A DNA stretch of 64,000 bases. Source: Chitinophaga sp. S165 (GTDB lineage Bacteria; Bacteroidota; Bacteroidia; Chitinophagales; Chitinophagaceae). Positions 42,664-54,900 of the stretch are shown one piece after another. Each line of letters starts with the position of its first letter. The stretch's first letter is position 1. The DNA is taken from NCBI RefSeq assembly GCF_003182155.1, contig NZ_QGTG01000002.1:883646-947645 (forward strand), given 5' to 3'. A program made the position numbers and the translations under genes. The notes under the pieces are model-generated. The model saw nothing but the letters and a program-made list of their open reading frames with translations, did not search any database and had not been told where the DNA came from.

Positions 42664-45234
42664 TTATTTAGCGACAGCACTTAAGAGCTTGTCAAAGTGT
42701 TTAAAGGAGGTACTTTTATTGATCAATACCATCTGTTGTTGTGCCTGATTGTATTGTTTGTCGAAACGGACTTGCGAATACATCTTACTAAGTAATTTAA
42801 ATCCTGTCAGCAGTAACAATTTATAATCCATCTTCTGAGAAATTTCTATAGCTGCTTCTGCTGTACGGATTGCCCGGTTTAACTCCTTTTCCTTAAAATA
42901 TACCTCTGCCAGGATCATTTTCTGTAGTACCTCAATATGTCGCCCACCGGTAAAATCAAAAGAATAGGTCTTCAGAAGCTTATCAGTATGTTGGCAGATC
43001 CTGTTTGTCATGGCAAGATTATCCTGCCCCAGATAGGACATAGCCTGCCAACATAATAGGGACAGGCGTAGAGGGCTAGTTCGTTGGTATACCAATGCCG
43101 GGAAACATTCAAATATGCGCTTGGTATAATTGAACATATGTGGATAATCATTCAGCAAGGCAAAGGCAAACCCAGTCAGTCTGAAAACGGTTTCCTGTGC
43201 AACTGTGGGTGCATGTCTCGTACTACCGGTCAAATAACGCGGGTAGTTATAGATCTTATCCTTTATGCTCTCATTGATGATCCCGAATTTCATGTATTCG
43301 TATACAAACAGGTAGAGGTCATGTGGTGATACCCATACTTCATCGTCAATGGTATCCCTGGATATGAGTTTTTTGATATTATTCAGTTCCAGTTCACATT
43401 GTTCTGCGTCCAGCTGCAACAACGACATTGTAAATAGGATACTTCTGATCTTTAGCCTGTCGTTGGGCATTTCGGATAGGTCAAGAAGCGCGTTAAGGAC
43501 CTTCCTTTTTCCGAAATGGAGGAAATTATCATTGAGGAATCGACTTAATGGATTTTTGCGGAAATACCCCTGTGGGAATACCGTGCTCAAGATCTGTTTT
43601 TCTCCTTCATGCTGATAGTGCACGGCCAGGTATTCCAACAAATAAGACTTTTCCATTGTACTCAACGGCAGGTAGAAGATCTTATGGATCCCTTCTAGTT
43701 GCTTATTGTTGATCGCATAACGTAGCAGCCATTTAAATACTCCTACTCTATAGGAAGATGCCGGTAATTGTTTGGCGATCTTCTGCAACATATTGTCATC
43801 GATCACATCATTGGCGTGTTTGATGTAATGCATGGCTGAAAAGTATTCAAGCAGGAACTGGTGAGCGAAACGTACTTTAACCACGAACATCACTTCCTGA
43901 CTGAGATTTTCTTCTACCAGTATATTGTCTGCCAACAATTCTTTATATGCCGGGAAAAGATCTGCATTTTTATTCAGCAGCAAGTTTTTGTCTGTGTATT
44001 GTCCTGCTTTGCCGAGGTCCAGGAGCCATAGCATTTTCTCAATGATCCGGACTTTGAAGGTATTGGCTGGAGAATTGAAGACTTTGATCTGAACAAATTT
44101 TGAGATCATCTCGAAGAGGCTGAGATGCTCACTGACGAAATTTTGTTCCGGACCTGTATTCAGCTGACAGAATAATTGCAGATAATAAGGATATCGCAAT
44201 TTTTGCAGGAAGCCTTCACTGAAGGTCCGGACTGTAGCAGGATCAATTCGGTGATTATATAATACCGATTTTACCTCCTGCTCAGTAAGAAAAGGAAGGT
44301 TAATACTGGTTTCTTCATCCATTTCCGGCCCCAGGTACCAGTATCTGCGGAAGGCAGGATATTGAAGTGAGTGCTGGAAAATATCAGACCAGGTACTGCT
44401 GCGTATGGAGAGGATCACTTTTACCCAGGGGAACAGATCGTTTGAGTATACAAATTCTTCCAGTTTGGTATATAGCAGTTTCAGCTTGTCCCCCGCTATC
44501 GTGATTTCATCAAAACCATCTATGATCAGTATCAGTCTTCCCCGGATTTTATCAAAATGGGAAGCGAAGTATTCTCTGAAATTTTCTCCTGCGCCGAGGT
44601 TCAGCTGGTTGTCGAGCCAGGTTGCCAGTGAGAAGCCTCTAAGCAGGAGGCTACCTGCAGCATGAGCATGAATGAACCAGCAGATGTCCTTTTTAAACTT
44701 GGCGTCCTTACTGAACCAGAAATGTTCAGCCATATGCACCAGGGTCACGGATTTACCCCAGCCCGAAGGGGCTATCAGTGCAGTGGCCGCATAGTCACTT
44801 TCCAGGAAACGTTCAATATGCGCAAAGCAGGACGGACGGGGAACTGTCAGGGCGAAGGGAATGCCTGACCGGTTCTTTAATGTAAGAATGGTATAATGAG
44901 AAATGGTGACAGCCTTATTTTTTAGCTCCAGCCATTTGCTATCATTCAATTCATTACCGTCGGTCTGTATATAATGTTGCGCCTGGAAATCATCCCAGTC
45001 CTTATAATGACAATATTGCGCAAGCGTGTTAAGGGTATAACGTGAAAAGCTATGTTTAGTCGTAGCAAACCCAAAAACCCTTTTGAGAGTGGTTTCACTA
45101 ACAGCTTTGGTAGTTTCATCCCTTATGAGATCAGACAACCGTTTACAATCACTGGGTGTGATGGTATCGGCTCCAAACTTACGAGATACTTCATTTTGCA
45201 ACGTTATGATAAAGTCATAGGAGAGATCTATCAT
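42664..45234 (-). CDS. NACHT-type STAND NTPase with N-terminal adaptor and helical repeats
   Basis: An 856-residue STAND NTPase. The N-terminal 90 residues (SDLIRDETTKAVSETTLKRVFGFATTKHSFSRYTLNTLAQY) form a Bacteroidota-specific helical domain found in front of various signalling modules. The NTPase has Walker A APSGWGKS at 155-162 and Walker B LILIIDGFDE at 234-243, the small-residue-plus-DE arrangement of NACHT proteins. The C-terminal half is alpha-helical with TPR-like units (AIRTAEAAIEISQKMDYKLLLLTGFKLLSKMYSQ). Proteins of this build include bacterial NLR-like antiphage sensors, but no effector domain is recognisable here. It stands alone between unrelated genes. Confidence 0.75.
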   Translation of the reverse strand: MIDLSYDFIITLQNEVSRKFGADTITPSDCKRLSDLIRDETTKAVSETTLKRVFGFATTKHSFSRYTLNTLAQYCHYKDWDDFQAQHYIQTDGNELNDSKWLELKNKAVTISHYTILTLKNRSGIPFALTVPRPSCFAHIERFLESDYAATALIAPSGWGKSVTLVHMAEHFWFSKDAKFKKDICWFIHAHAAGSLLLRGFSLATWLDNQLNLGAGENFREYFASHFDKIRGRLILIIDGFDEITIAGDKLKLLYTKLEEFVYSNDLFPWVKVILSIRSSTWSDIFQHSLQYPAFRRYWYLGPEMDEETSINLPFLTEQEVKSVLYNHRIDPATVRTFSEGFLQKLRYPYYLQLFCQLNTGPEQNFVSEHLSLFEMISKFVQIKVFNSPANTFKVRIIEKMLWLLDLGKAGQYTDKNLLLNKNADLFPAYKELLADNILVEENLSQEVMFVVKVRFAHQFLLEYFSAMHYIKHANDVIDDNMLQKIAKQLPASSYRVGVFKWLLRYAINNKQLEGIHKIFYLPLSTMEKSYLLEYLAVHYQHEGEKQILSTVFPQGYFRKNPLSRFLNDNFLHFGKRKVLNALLDLSEMPNDRLKIRSILFTMSLLQLDAEQCELELNNIKKLISRDTIDDEVWVSPHDLYLFVYEYMKFGIINESIKDKIYNYPRYLTGSTRHAPTVAQETVFRLTGFAFALLNDYPHMFNYTKRIFECFPALVYQRTSPLRLSLLCWQAMSYLGQDNLAMTNRICQHTDKLLKTYSFDFTGGRHIEVLQKMILAEVYFKEKELNRAIRTAEAAIEISQKMDYKLLLLTGFKLLSKMYSQVRFDKQYNQAQQQMVLINKSTSFKHFDKLLSAVAK

Positions 45235-45947
45235 ATGGGGACAAGGAAATGGATTTTGAGTAAATGGATTCTGGTCATTTTGAAGTAAACTTACGTAGCC
45301 ATTTTCAATTCAGATTTATTCGTATAGAAAATGGTTAAAATGAATGAAATAAATTAGAATGAATGAGATGTACTAGCGATTGATTATTAATGTAACTACG
45401 TGATTTTCATTCAATATCATGGCGTGCCAATTATCCTGGAACAACAAGATGCCTATCTTATTTGATTAGCTCTACTAAGCAATATTTGGCCGATAAAGCA
45501 GGCAGTATCTCCCATTAAAAACAGTGAGTACCTCCTCTTCACAATTTAATATTAAGACAGCCGTTCTTAACAATATGCCAGGTTACCCCTTAGAAGTCAG
45601 GAACTTTATTATAAGTATATTTTTCTGGTTCAATTGTGAATGAACAAAATGAATACTCAATTTTTATGGAATGAACGAAATGAACAGGTTCTACCATACT
45701 GAATAAAAAGAACTTCCTTTAAACCATCCTATCAACATACTTTCGCCTAGTTGTTTTCAACATTTTCTCAACATAAGGACGGCCTGTGTGTATTTGAATG
45801 TTTTGACCTGAGAACACCCCTACCCTTATTCCCTGAGTATCATAGCCCCTGCCCCCTATAGAGTAACAGACAAAACCGACTATGGGACAATCTGTTTAGC
45901 AAACTTTCAATATATACACGCTTTATAACCCGAACCAATTGAATGCT
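45235..45947. other. 0.7-kb divergent spacer with AATGAA-type repeats
   Basis: No gene. The motif GAATGAACnAAATGAA occurs at 45638-45653 and 45669-45684, exactly 31 bp apart (about three helical turns), and a looser form (GAATGAATGAGATG) at 45357-45370 nearer the NTPase start. This geometry suggests binding sites for a regulator of one or both divergent genes. I cannot identify a good consensus promoter. Confidence 0.45.
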
Positions 45948-48900
45948 ATGTATTTTAAAGCTACCCTGAAAAGCTGCCTGAAAGCTTTTATGCTTATTCT
46001 TATTTATCTCGTCTGCCTGGTTGGGTTGCCAGTCGGTGAAGTTTCTGCAAAGGATCTGCCCGCGACCAATACTGTGTTGACAAACAATGCAACAACCTGG
46101 TTAGATAACTATCTCACCCATCACCCTTATTCCCCTTTAGTGCGTAACGCCTGGCGTAACACTGGTAACCAACTTGCTGCCGATGGCCCACTATGGAGCT
46201 TCGCCGGCAGTCAGTCCTTCGTTACATTTGGTGTAGCTTGTGCCTTATGCCGGGTTGATGATGGCGCCAATGCTATTGATGCAAACACTAATACTGCTGC
46301 AACACTTGTGTTGCCTGTCGGCGCTGTGGGTGGCGTAGGGCTCAAACTCAAATTTTCAGGCAGCTATCAGGCTGGAGATCATGTGGCACTTGACCTTGAA
46401 ATCCCCGATCAGATATATTCAAAATCACTTCTTTCCGCTCTTTCTGTAAATACATTTAATGGAGGAGTGTCTAATAACGACTTGATTACATTGAATAGTG
46501 ATCTTGTCAGAATAAATTTGCTGGAGCTTGGACTTGGAACTACACCTAAGTTTAGAGTGATCATTCCAATTACTCACAGTTTCGATGAAGTACAGATCAG
46601 CCTTTCTGCTTTGATCAGTGAGTTTGCTGCCCTACGTGTTTATGAAGCAACGGCTTTCATTCCTGTAATAATTAATCCTGCAACCCACACTGTCAATTCC
46701 GGAGGAACGGTTACTTTCTCTCCCTCTATAAGAATTCCCGGTGTCACATTCAACTGGTATACAGCACCCGAAGGTGGTTCTCCTATATTTAATGGTGCTG
46801 GATTTACGACACCTCCATTGAAGCGTACCACTACTTATTATGTGACCGCTACTAATCCTGTAGACGCACTGGTAAGCCCTGTTCGTACACCGGTAACTGT
46901 CCGTGTAAGCGGCGGTGCTGGTCCGATATGGACATACGCTGACCAGGAAACAAGCCCTATTACAGCTGGCATCGCCTGCGCATTATGTTATGTTGATAAT
47001 CCGGCTGCAGCTGTTGATGCAGATACTACTACGGCATCGACACTTTCATTGCCGGTGGGTGCATTAACATCTGTAGGGCAATTGCTCAAATTCCCTGGAG
47101 ACTATAAAGCCGGTGATCAGATCATTATGGACCTGCAGATCCCCGGCCAGTTGATCTCGGCAGGAGCGCTATCAGCCATTCAGGTGCAGACCTTTAATAA
47201 TGATATAGCTAACAATGATCTTACCACCCTGGGTGTAGGATCTGTTCGTGTAGATGTATTGGGCGTAGGTACAGATGGTTCCCCGAGGTTTCGGGTGACT
47301 ATCCCTGTAACCAAAGATTTTGACGCGGCCCAGATAAGCCTTTCCACTGCATTTGCAGCTTTTGGCGCTCTCAGAGTGTACGAAGCTGTTGCCGCTATTC
47401 CGGTTGTTGTTACTCCTACGGCTCCGTTGATCACAGCTGGTAGTAGTATTACATTGAACGCTGCTACCGACGCACGTATATCCGCGCCTGTTTTCAGGTG
47501 GTATACAACACCTACGGGAGGAACACCGCTTGCTATTGGCAGTAGCTTCCCAACGCCATTGTTAAGCCGTACGACTACTTACTATGCGGAGGCCTTTAGT
47601 GCTGCTGATAATCTAAGTAGTTACGCACGCACCCCCGTTACCGTAAAAGTGGCTGGTGGCGCCGGAACTATCTGGAGTTATGGCCAGGAACAGCAAAGCC
47701 CTATTACCGGAGGCATTGCATGTGCAGCGTGTGCTGTTACCTCTCCGGATCTGGCGGTTGATGGAGATACAACAACTTCTTCAACACTTACTGTACCCCT
47801 GGGGCTTGCTGCAACAGTAGGGCAACTCGTAAAATTGCCCGGCGTATATCAGGCTTTAGACAGCATCGTATTATTTCTTCAGGCACCTTCTGAAGATCTG
47901 GCCGGGGTAGTATTGCCGAGGATCAGAGTGACCACCTTTAATAACAGTATTGCAGGTCCGGCTGTGTCCAACAACGATGCCGTAAACCTGGATGCGCCAA
48001 CAGTAAAGCTGCAACTGCTGGGAACCGGTTTGAATAACGCCAGGAAGTTCCGTGTTACCATTCCTGCCACCAAAACATTCGATGGTGTGCAGGTCGATTT
48101 CGGGGGCTTAGTAGGGGTGTCTGGTTCGTTACAACTCTATGAAGTTGCCGCAATGATCCCTGTAAATGTATTGCCGAAACCTGCAAGAACTGCTTACAAT
48201 ACATCAATAACTTTAACACCCTCTATCCGTATTTCAAACCCGGTGTTCAGTTGGTTCAGCACACCGGAAGGTGGAACACCCCTCTTTACGGGTTCCGGGG
48301 CATTTACAACTCCTTCCCTTTTACGCAATACAACTTACTATGTAGAAGCGGAAGATCCTGCCGGCACTACAAGTCTGATAAGAACTGCCGTGCCGGTGAC
48401 AATAGGTGGTGGTACCGGTCCATTGTGGACCTTTGGTACTGATCAGCAGGGGCCTATTACAGGCGGTGTTGCCTGTGTATTGTGTACGGCTCAAAACCCG
48501 GCATTTGCCGCGGATGGAGACACTACGACTGCTTCTCGTTTATCACTGCCAATAGGTGTAGGGGCGACATTGGGACAAAAGATCTCTTTCCCGGGGGTAT
48601 ATCATAGTGGCGACAGCATCATTCTGATCCTGGGTTCGGAAGCTGATATCCTTGCAGATGCATCTCTGTTGGGAAGTATCAGGGTAACAACCTCACTGAA
48701 TAATGTAAGCAATAACGATCCACGGTTCCTGAACAATCCCGCTTTAACTTTTAACATTCTGGAGGGAGAGAATAACATCAATAAATTCAGAATAGCCATA
48801 CCTGTATCACATACTTTCGATGCGGCCCAGGTAGATCTCGCGGGGCTGCTGGCAGCAAACAATACCTTATATATTTATGAGGCGATAGCAATGAAACCGG

Positions 48901-51900
48901 TAACGGTTTCCCCAAGTCCTGCTACTATTACTGCAGGGCAGACAGCTTCGCTGAATGCGGCTTTGCCCGCTATACCGGGTGTTATTTTCAACTGGTATGA
49001 AACCCAGGAAGGAGGTTCTCCGGTACATACCGGCAATAATTTTACAACACCACCTTTATTCCAGAATAAGACTTATTATGTAGAAGCCGTTTCTCCTGTT
49101 GATGGATTGATCAGTATCCAAAGAACTGCGGTAACTGTGAATGTGAATGGAGCCAGCGGTAACGGAGAGTTAAGCTGTAGCGGTTCTCAAACACAGAACG
49201 GCGGTACAGGTGGGCTGGCTTGCCTGTTATGCGGTGTTGAGAATGGCGCATTGGCGGTAGATAATAATCCAGCAACTGCCTCCACCGTGCGCCTCGGTAT
49301 CGGAGCTCTGGGATATGTTTACCAGGACCTGGTATTCCCAATTGCCGGTAAAGCCGGTGATACTATAAGACTCGGTCTGGGTACGACCACAGGCTTACTT
49401 GATCTGGCGTTGATCGGCGGCATTGGAGTAGGGTTGGGAAATGGGGTGAGACCTACAGATGCTGAGATGGGGGGATTGCAGAGTGATTTGCTTACCGCCC
49501 GTTTATTAAACGGAGTACAACAGAATGCCTATACTTTTGTTGCAAATAAGACGTTCGACAGGGTTGAGATACGACTGAGTGCGGTAGTTGGGGCAATTAC
49601 CTCATTAAACGTATATTATGCACAGGTGGTCACTCCGATTGCACAGGTAGCCGCCGGAACGATATTCACCTGTAGCGGAAGTCCGGCTGTGCTGACTGCG
49701 CTGGGCCCTGCAGGCTATACACTGCGCTGGTTTACTTCATACACAGGTGGTACACCGGTAGGATATGGTGCTACATTCACCACGCCAGCCATTACCAAAG
49801 ACACTACCTATTTTGTAGAAGCTGTCGGAGCAGATAGTTGTGGCAGTGAAAGACGTACGCCCGTTCAGGTAAAAACAGGTCTTCCGGGAGTGGTGGTTAC
49901 ACCATCGTCTGCATCCGTAGAGGAAGGCACTACTCCTACATTTGCCGTTGTTTCGCCGAATCCCGGTTATATCTATAATTGGTACAGTGTGCCAACAGGC
50001 GGAACGCCCGTGTTTGTCGGCACACAGTTCACTGCGCCTCCGGTAACAGGGAATGCCACTTTCTATGCAGAAGCGGCATTACAGGGTAATGCTGCCTGCA
50101 GAAGCTTGCGTACGCCGGTTTCCATTACACTCAATGGTGACGGTGGTCCAGCTACTCCTGGTGATATTGATTGTGGTGGCGCTACAAGTCAGTTGACCAG
50201 TGCAAGCGGCATCTGTGTGGGTTGTTATGTAGAAAAGCAGGACTCTGCTGTAGATAACAGTACGCAAACAGCATCTGTAATGCATGCTGTTATTGGCCTT
50301 GGGTCTAATATTCAGCAATCTCTTATCTTCTCTGCTCCAGGTATAAAAGGCGACAGTGTACGCATTAAACTCGGGTTCAATACCGGAATAGCAGATCTCA
50401 GTCTGTTAGGAGGCATCCGGATTTCTTCGTCCAATAATGCTACTTCTAATAATGATGAGGTAACCCTTTCTCCATCTCTGTTGAATTTACAGTTACTCAA
50501 TGGTAACAGGGACCTGATCTACTCTTTTGCTCCCGGTGCAGCCTTTGACAGGGTGAATGTTAAATTGGGTGGTACAGCTACTGCGCTTACCATTTTGAAA
50601 GTCTACTCAGCCCAGATCTTTGCGGGAACACCGACAGTAGAAAAAGATACAGTTTATATATGCCAGGGCAGTGCCGCCACACTCCGGGCTACCGGACCTG
50701 GTGCTTCGTTCCGTTGGTATAACCAGCCTGCCGGTGGTACCGTGCTGGCTACAGGCGCTACCTACCAGGTAAGCGATGTAACGAACGCTATCTATTATGT
50801 TGAGGCTATTTCTTCTACGGGTTGTGTGAACCCAGTAAGAAAACCTGTGTATGTGATCGTTGGTTTACCACAACCATTGGTAACACCAGCAGTAAGTACG
50901 ATCAATGCAGGTCAGACGGCCACTTTCACGGTTAATAATCCGAACCCGGCATATCAGTATAACTGGTATAATGCGCCAGCTGGCGGCACACTTGTACAAG
51001 GTAATTCAATCACCTTTACTACTCCTCCTTTGTCTGCTGCCGCAGTATATTATGTGGAAGTAAGAGATCCGGTGAATAACTGTACAAGTCCTGCACGTAC
51101 AGTTGTACGGGTGGACATTAACATGCCTGCAGAACCTACTCCATGTAGTTATGCCACACAACAGGTGAGCCCTGTTATTTCAGGGATCTGCCTGTTATGC
51201 TCTGTGGCCGATCCTGCTCTGGCGGTAGATCAGAATGCAAATTCAGCTTCTACTATTACATCTACTTTAAATGCAGTTGGATACGTAGGCCAGTTATTAC
51301 AATTCGGAAACACACATGCTGCAGGTGACAGCATCACGCTGGACCTGGAAATTCCTGGTCAGTTAGCAGATGTGGCACTACTGGGTGGAGTGAGACTGGA
51401 AACTTATAATGGAAATACCGCTAACGGCGATGCAGTGTTCCTGAATAATTCGACGGTGCATCTGCAGTTGCTTAACATCGGTAATAAGTTCCGTGTAACG
51501 GTGCCTGCTACAAAAGCCTTTACCGGTGCAATGATAAGCATCAGCGGTCTAGTTGCCGCGCTCACGCGGGTGAAAGTATATTTCGCTGCAGTGATCACGC
51601 CAAGACCACAGGTAGCTGCTGCAAATGTGAATATCTGCAGTGGCAGCACTGCTAATCTGGTTGCAACATCTTCTAATGGCGCAGATCTGGCATGGTACAA
51701 TACTGCTGTAGGCGGTACACCATTACAGGTGGGAGGTTCATATACAACCCAACCGCTAACTGCTTCGGCCACGTACTATGTTGAATCCGGTCGTTTTGGT
51801 TGTGCTAACCCTGTCAGAGTACCAGTAATGATAAACGTTGGTACAGTGGCAGCCGCACCTACGGCCGCAGGAAGAAGTATCTGTTCCGGTAATCCGGCTA

Positions 51901-54900
51901 CGCTGCTGGCAACTGCTCCCGTGGGCGCTACCTTCCGTTGGTACACCGCTGCTACAGGAGGCACGCTGTTGGCATCCACAGCTAATTATACGACGAATGC
52001 GCTGACAGCCGATACTGCTTTCTATGTGGAAGCAGATAATAATGGCTGTAAGAGCACTACAAGAACAAGAGTGCCTGTAACTGTCAGTGCAGCTCCGACC
52101 AATCTCACCGTGACCCCGTTAAGTACGTCTGTGAGCAGTGGCCAGGGCGCCATCTTTACGGCAAATGCGACAGGTGCAAATGTGATCTATAAATGGTACA
52201 ATGCGGCCGGCGACTCCATCTTTACCGGAGCCGCATTTAACACTGGTCCGCTAACTGTTACCAGCTCCTTCTCTGTAGAGGCAGTAAATGCCGGAGGCTG
52301 CAAGAGCGGCCCGAGAGTATCTGTAACTGCCACTGTAGTTCCGGGCAACAACGACATTCCTTGTGATGCGGCTACCAGCCAGGTGAACGGTGCCAATGGT
52401 ATCTGCGTTGGCTGTTATGTTGAAAATCCTGCGTTGGCAGTTGATAACAGCACGGCTTCTAAATCGATCCTGCATGTAGTGTTGGGCCTTCTGAACGGGT
52501 ACGTACAGCAATCACTGATCTTCCCACAGATCAGCGAGCCCGGTGACAGTACTATCGTATCAGTTTCTTTTGATGCTTCCCTGGTTGAAATAGGACTGTT
52601 GTCATCAGTAGAGATCGGATCTTACAATGGCGCAGTATCCAATAATGACTTCACTCCTTTGAATAGTCCGCTCGTGAAAGTGGCATTGCTGAGCGGCAAT
52701 CAACAGGCACTTGTAGGCTTCAAACCAAACGCGTTGTTTGACAGGCTTGTAATACGCCTGAAGTCTGGTGCAGCCACTGCACTAAGCAGCGTAGGTGTTC
52801 ATTATGCCCGCCGCGTAGTTAGTCTGCCTGTAGTAAAAGGAGATACCGTATGTACAGGCAACCGTGCAACATTGACAGCTTCCGGTCCGGCAAACGTTTC
52901 GTTCCGTTGGTATACAACTTCAATAGGTGGTACCGCTGTTGCTACCGGTACAAGTTATCAAACACCGGTACTGACTGCAAATACTAATTACTATGTAGAA
53001 GCTGTTAAGACAAGTCTGAATTGTCCTAATCCGCAGCGTGTGCTGGTAGCTGCAGTTGTGGACCCAGTGCCGGCAATTCCTGCTCTGGATACTACCGCAT
53101 TGTCCATCTGTAGCGGCAGTACCGCAACCTTTAATGTGAAACCTGTGACAGGTGTGATTTACCGCTGGTACGCTGCTCCTGCAGGAGGTACAGCGTTGTT
53201 CACAGGATCCTCCTTTACAACGCCTAATCTGACTGCCACTACTGCATATTACATCGAGGCTTCTAATGTTGCGGGTTGTTCCAATACAACACGTAAGATG
53301 GTAACGGCCAATGTAATTGACAGGCCTGCCGTTCCGGTTGTGACTCCAGGAAATGCCACTATCTGTGCAAATAACAGCGCACAACTGGCGGCTACATCTA
53401 CGACGCCGGGAGTAGTGTTCCGCTGGTATACAACAGCAGCAGGCGGTACGCCGGTGTTTGAAGGAGCATCTTTCCAGACACCTGTACTGAATACAAACAC
53501 GACTTATTATGTAGAGGCCGCCGCAGGTACCTGCAACAGTGCTACAAGAACTGCAGCAACAGTTACTGTAAATACTGTACCGGCTACTCCGACCGTTACG
53601 ACGATTCCTGCAAACGGGGAAGTAGTGAGTGGTCAGTCTGCACAATTGAATGCAAGCTCCACGACTCCGGGTGTTACGTTCAATTGGTATACTGTGGCAA
53701 CAGGTGGAAGTCCTGTATCGACAGGAGCAGCATTTACAACACCTGCGCTTACAAGTGGTATTACCTATTATGTTGAAGCGGTTACAGGCACAGGTGCTTG
53801 CCCAAGTCAACGTGTTGCTGTGCCGTTAACAGTAACGGTTGTGCCAAATACTGCCTGCGATTTCGCAAACGATCAATCAAACAGTACCACTGCTGTGTGT
53901 GTGTTATGTTCAGTGGTAGATGCAGCAAATACTACAGACGCTGATATTAATAACTTCTCAATACTTTCAGTGCCACTGGCAGCAGGAAGCGGTAGCGTAC
54001 AGCAACGCCTGATCTTCCCTGATGTGGCGGCCGCAGGTGATAGTGTGCGTATCGTAATGGAATTACCTGCCCAGGTAATAGATGCAACGCTGCTGAGTAC
54101 TCTGGAAGTATCCAGCTTCAACGGAGCGACCGCTAATAACGATGCAGTGTTACTGAATACAGGTAATGTGAGCATCAGATTAGTGTCTGGCAGCAATAAA
54201 TTTACGGTGGCTTTTGCTCCAGGTGCTGCATACGATCGCGTACAGGTACGTCTGAGAGCTGGTGTACTGGCTGCGCTGGTGAAAGCTAATATTTACTATG
54301 CGACAAGACAGGTATCAGCTCCGGTAGTAGCTACACGTAATGTTACTATCTGTAGCGGCAATACTGCTACCCTGACAGCGACAAGTAGTGCAGTGGCAAA
54401 ACTTGAATGGTATGATGCACCTGTCGGCGGACAGAAAGTGTTTGAAGGTCCATCCTTTATAACACCAACGCTGACAGCTACGAAAACATATTACGTGCAA
54501 AGTGTGCGTACCAGCAATAATTGCGCTAATCCGAACAGGGTATCTGTAACGGTAAGTGTAGTGCCAGGTCTGGTAGCGCCAACTGTTACGAATGCATCGA
54601 TTTGTGCGGGCCAGCAGGCTACCCTGACAGCTACTGTATCAGGTCAGAATATACAGACCCGCTGGTATAGTGCGCCAACAGGTGGTACATTGTTATTCAC
54701 AGGTACCAGTTATGTGACAAATGCCCTGAATGCAGATACAGCATTTTATGTAGAGACAGGCAACGGTTCATGTACATTGGCTACCAGGGTGAGAGCTACA
54801 GTATCTGTAGGGGTGGGAGCACAAACACCCGTACTGGATACGCCAAATGTGAGTCTCTGCGCAGGCAACGCTGCTACTTTCAATATCGTATCTCCTGCAC

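Noticed and set aside
52920..53810. 296-codon minus-strand Cys-rich frame
   Set aside because: A shadow frame inside the repeat region of the giant plus-strand gene; the codon pattern of the repeats on the other strand creates it.
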